A DNA stretch of 64,000 bases from Candidatus Poribacteria bacterium (GTDB lineage: Bacteria; Poribacteria; WGA-4E; WGA-3G), in NCBI GenBank assembly GCA_958295815.1, contig OY282374.1, forward strand, positions 2,748,856 to 2,812,855, read 5' to 3'. The first letter of the stretch is position 1. Every line of letters starts with the position of its first letter. The notes under the pieces are model-generated. The model worked only from the letters and a program-made list of their open reading frames with translations. It made no database searches and was not told the DNA's origin. This document shows positions 59,647 through 64,000 of the stretch, in pieces. The translations under genes were made by a program, and so were the position numbers.

Positions 59647-60975
59647 ATGATTACACATATACGGGTGAAAAACTTCAAGTCTTGGAAAGATAGCCCTCAG
59701 ATAAACCTTGCGCCGTTGACTGGTTTTTTTGGGACGAACAGCTCTGGGAAGAGCAGTTTGTTACAGATGTTATTGCTGCTTAAACAAACAGCAGAACATT
59801 CAAATACAAAGCGAACTATCTTCTTTGGTGATGATACCTCACTTGTTAACCTTGGTGATTTTCAGGAAGTGATTCACGGACACGAACACGAGGAACAACT
59901 CTATTTAGAGTTTGGATGTAAACTCAAAGAACCTTTTAAGATAGGAACTTATGGTAAGAAGCCCGACGGTCAAGAGGGAAATGTTTCGGTTCCCATCAAT
60001 AACTTCACTTTCACCACAGTTATTCACGAAGTAGGGATAGATCTCCTCATTGATAAATTCTGTTACAGTTTTGAACCTTGCGAGGTCTCGGAGGTAATAT
60101 GGCAAAGAGGATGGTTATCACATATAGACATGTTAGGGAAACAACAGGTTAATCAAATAAGCGTAATGAATTGCTATGGGGGACCGTCGAATCAACCAAA
60201 TTTGCTGTTAAGATCTGTCTCCAGCGCATTTGAAAAGTTGTTTTCTCACGTGTACTATCTCGGTCCAACACGTGTAGATCCACAACGAGGCTATAATTGG
60301 CAAGGTGAACATCCTTGGCATATCAAGCAGTGGGGGAACCAAACTATTGATGCTCTCCTCTCCGCACGTGCGCGAAATCTGAAAACCTTATATGAAGCGA
60401 AAGAGGTTCCCATTGAGCAAAGAGTTTCATATTGGCTTCAAGAGATGGATTTAGCGCATTCGTTTTCACTCGATTGGACAGGAGTACAAAACGGAAAAAC
60501 TTACGAAGTGCGAATCCAAAAAACTTCGTCTAGTCCACCGGTAACATTGGTTGACATGGGATACGGATTAGGACAGTTTTTACCGGTGTTAGTTCTCTGT
60601 TACTATGCCCCAGAAGGTTCAACTCTAATCCTGGAACAGCCCGGTATTCACCTCCATCCGAAGGTTCAATCTCAACTCGCGGACCTTCTAATAGAAGTTG
60701 TTACCGAACGAAACCTTCAGATTTTAGTGGAGAGTCACAGCGAACATCTATTAAATCGGCTACAGCGACGAATTGCTGAGGAAAAGATTAGTGTTGATAA
60801 AACCGCTCTCTATTTTTGCCGTAATGATGAAGGTGTTTCCAATATCGAACAGTTAAAAATGGACGAATTCGGTAATATCGCGAACTGGCCAGAAAACTTT
60901 TTTGGTGATGAGATGGGAGATCTGTTTGCAATGACAAAGGCACAAAGGGAACGCCAAAAGAGAGCGGAGGGTTAA
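59647..60975 (+). CDS. AAA family ATPase (DUF3696 / AAA_15-21 type)
   Basis: A 442-residue SMC-like ATPase of the OLD/AbiEii-like group with C-terminal DUF3696. ITHIRVKNFKSWKD is the lead-in, then Walker A GTNSSGKSS (residues 29-37), and a Walker B-like LILEQPGIHLHP near residue 330 with D-loop, followed by VESHSEHLLNRL (switch His). The DUF3696 tail MDEFGNIANWPENFFGDEMG is present. Related ATPases act as sensors of phage or DNA state in retron, PARIS and Septu-like systems, but I cannot assign one. Stop TAA overlaps the ATG of the PIN-domain gene (TAATG). Ribosome site GGAGGCGGGAAA. Confidence 0.9.
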   Translation: MITHIRVKNFKSWKDSPQINLAPLTGFFGTNSSGKSSLLQMLLLLKQTAEHSNTKRTIFFGDDTSLVNLGDFQEVIHGHEHEEQLYLEFGCKLKEPFKIGTYGKKPDGQEGNVSVPINNFTFTTVIHEVGIDLLIDKFCYSFEPCEVSEVIWQRGWLSHIDMLGKQQVNQISVMNCYGGPSNQPNLLLRSVSSAFEKLFSHVYYLGPTRVDPQRGYNWQGEHPWHIKQWGNQTIDALLSARARNLKTLYEAKEVPIEQRVSYWLQEMDLAHSFSLDWTGVQNGKTYEVRIQKTSSSPPVTLVDMGYGLGQFLPVLVLCYYAPEGSTLILEQPGIHLHPKVQSQLADLLIEVVTERNLQILVESHSEHLLNRLQRRIAEEKISVDKTALYFCRNDEGVSNIEQLKMDEFGNIANWPENFFGDEMGDLFAMTKAQRERQKRAEG

Positions 60976-61505
60976 TGGACGCTGTTATCGTGGATACGAA
61001 TGTCATCGTGATCGCGAACGACGCGGATGACGATGACCGTGGGGACTGTAGAGAACGCTGTCAAGATCGATTGATGCAGATCCGCTCCGATGGTGAAAAG
61101 GTGGTTGTTGATGATGAACGACGAATTCTTGAAGAGTATGAGCGAAATGCTGACCCGAATACAAAAAAAGGAATCGGTGATCTTTTTGTGAAAAGGTTGC
61201 TACAAAACCTTGGGAACCCAGATATTTGCCCAGTGGTCCATATCACATCATTAGACGAGAATGAAACAGACTTTGAAGAGTTTCCTACTGACGACGCCTT
61301 AAGTGATTTTGATCCAGATGATAGAAAATTTATTGCAGTAGCAATCGCGTACGAGGATGTTTATGAACAGAAAGCAGCTCTCTTACAAGCAGCTGATAGT
61401 CAGTGGTATGGACTCCGCGAAGCCCTTGCCGAGAACGGATTGATAATCGAATTTATCTGTGAGGATTATATTCGCTCTTTATATGAAAGACGTGTGGAAA
61501 GATAA
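60975..61505 (+). CDS. PIN-domain RNase-like protein coupled to the AAA ATPase
   Basis: A 176-residue PIN-like nuclease. The four acidic residues of the fold are visible: D7 in AVIVDTNVIV, a Glu in ILEEYERN (about residue 53), Asp in DFDPDDRKFIAVAIA (about residue 116) and Asp in ALLQAADSQWYG (about residue 137). It would cut single-stranded RNA or DNA using Mg. The start ATG overlaps the ATPase stop by one base. The two form a two-gene unit with its own promoter, so the likely role is an ATPase-gated effector in phage defence or stress, which is an inference. A MITE-like element follows. Confidence 0.85.
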   Translation: MDAVIVDTNVIVIANDADDDDRGDCRERCQDRLMQIRSDGEKVVVDDERRILEEYERNADPNTKKGIGDLFVKRLLQNLGNPDICPVVHITSLDENETDFEEFPTDDALSDFDPDDRKFIAVAIAYEDVYEQKAALLQAADSQWYGLREALAENGLIIEFICEDYIRSLYERRVER

Positions 61506-61553
61506 CAACTTTCCAATCTCACCAAGGACATGCCCCAAAAAAGTCTATATAAC

Positions 61554-61705
61554 AGGACTTACGCAAATTGAACAGAGAAATGGTATATTTTCCTGAAAAG
61601 GGGTTATTTGCTTGTATTTAACCCCCTAAAGAATCAACGGTATGAATGCCTCATGGCATTCCCCGCCCCTTATCAGGGGACTTTAAGAGAAAATTCCTAA
61701 ATCCT
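61554..61705. mobile_element. MITE-like element, copy 3 (decayed right end)
   Basis: Left AGGACTTACGCAAATTGAAC is close to the copies at 22368 and 31779. The core AACCCCCTAAAGAATCAACG and GGTATGAATGCCTCATGGCA with TTCCCCGCCCC are nearly identical to copy 1. The right end (AATTCCTAAATCCT) is diverged, so the terminal repeat is imperfect. It lies between the PIN gene and potB. Confidence 0.7.
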
Positions 61706-61731
61706 CCTATATAACCAAACATTAAAAGAAT

Positions 61732-62577
61732 ATGCGTCGTAATTATCATCTCCTTATCCTCCTCTTTCCAGTTGTTTTTTGGCTTGTCTGTTTCTTTCTG
61801 CTTCCGCTTGTTTCGGTGTTTATCTACAGTTTCATAGAACGTGGAACGTACGGCGGTGTGCGGTGGCACTTCACCCTCGAAAACTATCAACGCCTGTTTG
61901 ATGGGTTGTATCTCGGTATTCTCTGGCGTTCTGTATCAACGGCGCTGGTTTGTACTGCGGTTTGTCTGCTGCTTGGGTATCCGTTCGCCTACTACTTAGC
62001 ACGCTATAGACCGAAACACCGAAGCATTTTATTACTCCTCGTTGTTGTTCCCTTTTGGACGAATTTCCTCATCCGCACCTATGCCTGGATATTGATCCTC
62101 CGCACAGAAGGTCTTATGAACAGTCTCTTGGGGGGTGTCTTTCCTAATTGGAGTCCGTTGGAATTGCTGAATACGCCTTTAGCGGTGCAAATAGGACTCG
62201 TCTACGGCTACTTACCCTTTATGATCCTCCCACTGTATGCGGCTTTGGAGCAATTAGATATGTCGCTGCTGGAAGCAGCACAGGATTTAGGTGCGTCGCC
62301 ACGTCATGCGTTTTGGCACGTAACTGTCCCGTTGAGTCTGCCGGGTATTCTTGCGGGGTCGATGCTTGTTTTTATTCCGACGGTGGGTGCGTTCTTAACG
62401 CCAGACTTGCTTGGTGGTGGGAAGGTGAGTTATATCGGTAATGTGATTGAACGGCAATTCAAAACTGCGCGAGATTGGCCATTTGGATCCGCGCTTTCGT
62501 TTATGTTGATGGGTATTGTGCTGGTTGGCACGGTGCTGTATTTCCGTGCTTTGCAAGGCAGTGAATCTGAATCTTAA
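61732..62577 (+). CDS. potB: Spermidine/putrescine ABC transporter permease PotB
   Basis: A 281-residue PotB-type permease. Six membrane helices start with LLILLFPVVFWLVCFFLLPL, with the EAA loop LLEAAQDLGASPRHAFWHVT about residues 182-201. VPFWTNFLIRTYAWILIL and GAFLTPDLLGGG are highly conserved in PotB. It forms the channel together with PotC (62795) and a PotA ATPase. PotA and PotD are not in this window, so they may lie elsewhere. The ATG at 61732 directly follows the MITE-like element, with a weak ribosome site. Array E separates it from potC. Confidence 0.92.
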   Translation: MRRNYHLLILLFPVVFWLVCFFLLPLVSVFIYSFIERGTYGGVRWHFTLENYQRLFDGLYLGILWRSVSTALVCTAVCLLLGYPFAYYLARYRPKHRSILLLLVVVPFWTNFLIRTYAWILILRTEGLMNSLLGGVFPNWSPLELLNTPLAVQIGLVYGYLPFMILPLYAALEQLDMSLLEAAQDLGASPRHAFWHVTVPLSLPGILAGSMLVFIPTVGAFLTPDLLGGGKVSYIGNVIERQFKTARDWPFGSALSFMLMGIVLVGTVLYFRALQGSESES

Positions 62578-62578
62578 T

Positions 62579-62794
62579 ATGTTACAGCACACGGAGTGGG
62601 TCTACTACTTTATCAGGTCACGGCACACGGAGTGGGTCTGCTACTCTGATAGGTCACGGCACACGGAGTGGGTCTGCTACTATAATAGGTCACGGCACAC
62701 GGAGTGTGCCTACTACTTTATCAGACCACGGCACACGGAGTGTGTCTGCTACTCTGATAGGTCACGGCACACGGAGTGTGCCTACTACTTTTAA
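62579..62794. repeat. GGCACAC-hairpin repeat array E inside the pot operon
   Basis: Six copies of (A)CGGCACACGGAGTG(T/G)G(T/C)CT, each followed by (A/G)CTACT. Copies alternate between GTGGGTCT and GTGTGCCT arms, so only some keep the full palindrome. Spacers are TTATCAGGTC- or CTGATAGGTC-like. The last copy ends four bases before the potC ATG. Confidence 0.9.
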
Positions 62795-63583
62795 ATGAAA
62801 CGGATTCTTGAAATTAACATAGGTCTGGTCTATCTGTTCCTTTACGTTCCGATCTTGGCGGTTGTTGTGTTCTCGTTCAACAGCGGTGAGCAGATCTCTG
62901 TCTGGCAAGGGTTTACTCTGAGTTGGTATGCGAAGTTGTTTGAAAATGCAGCGTTATGGCGCGCTGTTCGCAACAGCCTGATGGTCGCAGGTATTGCGAC
63001 CTGTATCGCAACGGTTATTGGAACAACAGCGGCACTCGCTATAGAACGGCATCGGTTCCGCTTCCGAACCGCTCTTGTACGAAGCCTCTACCTCCCGATC
63101 ATCATCCCTGACATCGTGTTGGCGATTGCGCTATTGGCATTTTATGTACAAGTCCGTATCCCACTCGGTTTAATCACTGTGATTATCGCGCACGGTGTTT
63201 TCAATATTGCGTATGTTACCATTGTCGTTCGGGCACGTTTACAAGGCTACGATAGCACACTGGAGGAGGCAGCACGGGATCTTGGCGCAAATGAGTGGCA
63301 GACGTTTTGGCGGGTAACACTCCCGTTGATTGCCCCTGGGATTATCGGCGGTGCGCTGCTCGCTTTCACACTCTCTATAGACGACTTTGTCATTACCTTC
63401 TTCACCGCGGGTGTTGGCTATACGACACTGTCAGTCCACATCTATTCGCTGCTGAAGTTCGGCATCACTCCAGAGATTAACGCCATTTCGACGATGTTGT
63501 TGGCGAATTCAATTGTGTTCATCTTGCTTTTCCTATGGTTTCAGGGCAAATCCACCACCACCGAAAGGCAGGACGCGCGGTAG
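62795..63583 (+). CDS. potC: Spermidine/putrescine ABC transporter permease PotC
   Basis: A 262-residue PotC-type permease. VYLFLYVPILAVVVFSFN starts TM1, VWQGFTLSWYAKLFEN is the PotC signature, and the EAA loop is LEEAARDLGANEWQTFWRVT about residues 157-176, with LAFTLSIDDFVITFF after it. Six helices in total. Pair with potB upstream. The message crosses a 217-base REP array between the two genes, which is unusual for this operon. The ATG at 62795 has no ribosome site of its own other than the array edge (TACTTTTAA). Downstream is a REP hairpin and alanine racemase. Confidence 0.92.
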   Translation: MKRILEINIGLVYLFLYVPILAVVVFSFNSGEQISVWQGFTLSWYAKLFENAALWRAVRNSLMVAGIATCIATVIGTTAALAIERHRFRFRTALVRSLYLPIIIPDIVLAIALLAFYVQVRIPLGLITVIIAHGVFNIAYVTIVVRARLQGYDSTLEEAARDLGANEWQTFWRVTLPLIAPGIIGGALLAFTLSIDDFVITFFTAGVGYTTLSVHIYSLLKFGITPEINAISTMLLANSIVFILLFLWFQGKSTTTERQDAR

Positions 63584-63585
63584 GA

Positions 63586-63618
63586 AGAAGTCGCGAGCCC
63601 AAGCTTACTCCTACAGAA
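63586..63618. repeat. Degenerate REP-like element
   Basis: AAGTCGCGAGCCCAAGCTTA + CTCCTACAGAAA. The right tail matches the other copies, but the palindrome is lost or changed. Confidence 0.5.
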
Positions 63619-63641
63619 AAACTGAATGTCTCTGGAAAGAA

Positions 63642-63671
63642 TTGGGAAATTTGGAGGGGCTGTGGTATAAT
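63642..63671 (+). promoter_or_regulatory. Promoter for alanine racemase
   Basis: TTGGGA (63642-63647), 18-base spacer, TATAAT (63666-63671), about 36 bases before the ATG at 63707. The spacing is good but the -35 has only four of six matches. Confidence 0.5.
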
Positions 63672-63706
63672 TGCTTTGTGGGCACAACAGGGTTGAAAGA
63701 CACAAC

Positions 63707-64000
63707 ATGCACTATTTCCGAACATATACAGAGATTAACTTGGGGGCAATTCGGCGGAACGCAGAAGCGATAAAGGCATATACTGGCAAACAGTTAATCG
63801 CTGTTGTTAAAGCGGATGCCTATGGACACGGGATGGGACCTGTTGCAGAAACGTTGCATACGGTCGCTGATATGTTCGCAGTTGCGACGGTTGGAGAGGG
63901 TGTTGAACTTCGTCAGTCAGGTGTTCAGAAACCTATTCTCATCCTCTTTAGTTCTCTACCTGAGCAGATAGCACAAATTCTTGAACATCGGTTGACCCCA
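63707..64000 (+). CDS. alr: Alanine racemase, N-terminal part (3' partial)
   Basis: The frame is open to the window end, giving 98 residues: MHYFRTYTEINLGAIRRNAE and so on. The PLP attachment motif VVKADAYGHGMGP (Lys at residue 35) and EINLGAIRRN are classic for alanine racemase, which makes D-alanine for peptidoglycan. FAVATVGEGVELRQSGV matches the barrel strands that follow. The start is ATG 63707, with TGAAAGAC as a weak ribosome site. The gene is cut by the window edge. Its own promoter is likely at 63642. Confidence 0.93.
   Translation, partial: MHYFRTYTEINLGAIRRNAEAIKAYTGKQLIAVVKADAYGHGMGPVAETLHTVADMFAVATVGEGVELRQSGVQKPILILFSSLPEQIAQILEHRLTP

Noticed and set aside
62516..62794. Small protein rich in HTEWVCY repeats
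   Set aside because: It is a translation of hairpin array E in one frame; similar frames occur over every array (30668-30952, 40187-40415) and none has a ribosome site or start.

Overview
The window looks like a chromosomal contig from a Candidatus Poribacteria-like, sponge- or marine-associated Gram-negative bacterium. This lineage call is an inference from gene style. Three large secreted proteins end in a FlgD-like domain with the block NYPNPFNPETWIPYQLA. There are WD40 propellers joined to cohesin or dockerin modules, two phytanoyl-CoA-dioxygenase-family oxygenases, an enolase-superfamily sugar-acid dehydratase, outer-membrane barrels, a DUF4377 lipoprotein, and very many short palindromic repeats between genes. 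No rRNA, tRNA, CRISPR array, integrase or transposase gene was found.

Layout. 1-10 kb: the 3' end of an M32 carboxypeptidase, a lipoprotein, a beta-helix protein, a nucleoside hydrolase, a DUF481 barrel, a YdjY-acylphosphatase fusion, then a MobA-like nucleotidyltransferase, a MoxR/CoxD ATPase, a MalG-like permease with a very large insertion, and a Rieske protein. 10-22 kb: an SGNH hydrolase, a LolCDE/MacB-like operon with an outer-membrane protein, a PhyH oxygenase, a WD40-cohesin-dockerin protein and a HExxH metallopeptidase with a sorting-like tail. 22-33 kb: a membrane protein, an HpcH/HpaI aldolase and an L-fuconate-dehydratase-like enzyme (probably deoxy-sugar acid breakdown) with an Uma2 nuclease between them, a cobalamin adenosyltransferase, a 14-blade WD40 dockerin protein, a duplicated-domain lipoprotein and an aldo/keto reductase. 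33-48 kb: a PhyH-Ldh-HAD operon, a DUF815 ATPase, two tandem secreted paralogues, an aminotransferase, an SH3-like protein with LD-carboxypeptidase and a glycosyltransferase, a LamG protein and aconitase. 48-64 kb: a DUF4377 lipoprotein, a RelE toxin with an unusual long antitoxin, an aldo/keto reductase, DnaE, an MFS transporter, a TPR/FG-GAP/UnbV giant protein, an AAA ATPase (DUF3696) coupled to a PIN nuclease, PotB/PotC permeases and the start of alanine racemase.

The most striking non-coding signal is a superfamily of REP-like hairpins at more than 20 loci. Read on the appropriate strand, each is GTAG/GTGG followed by a short palindrome. Stem sequences differ between copies but keep pairing. 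Five arrays carry the stem GGCACAC-GGA-GTGTGCC, one of them lying between potB and potC. Two copies lie inside reading frames, one in the signal-peptide region of the metallopeptidase. A second class, MITE-like elements with terminal inverted repeats and a CCCCCTAAA core, occurs at several sites.

The best candidate for an undescribed functional system is the DUF3696 ATPase plus PIN nuclease pair at 59.6-61.5 kb. Next is the RelE toxin with an antitoxin built from two copies of an unrecognised helical domain. Also of interest is a C-terminal motif like KLTTTWGxLK shared by three otherwise different secreted proteins.
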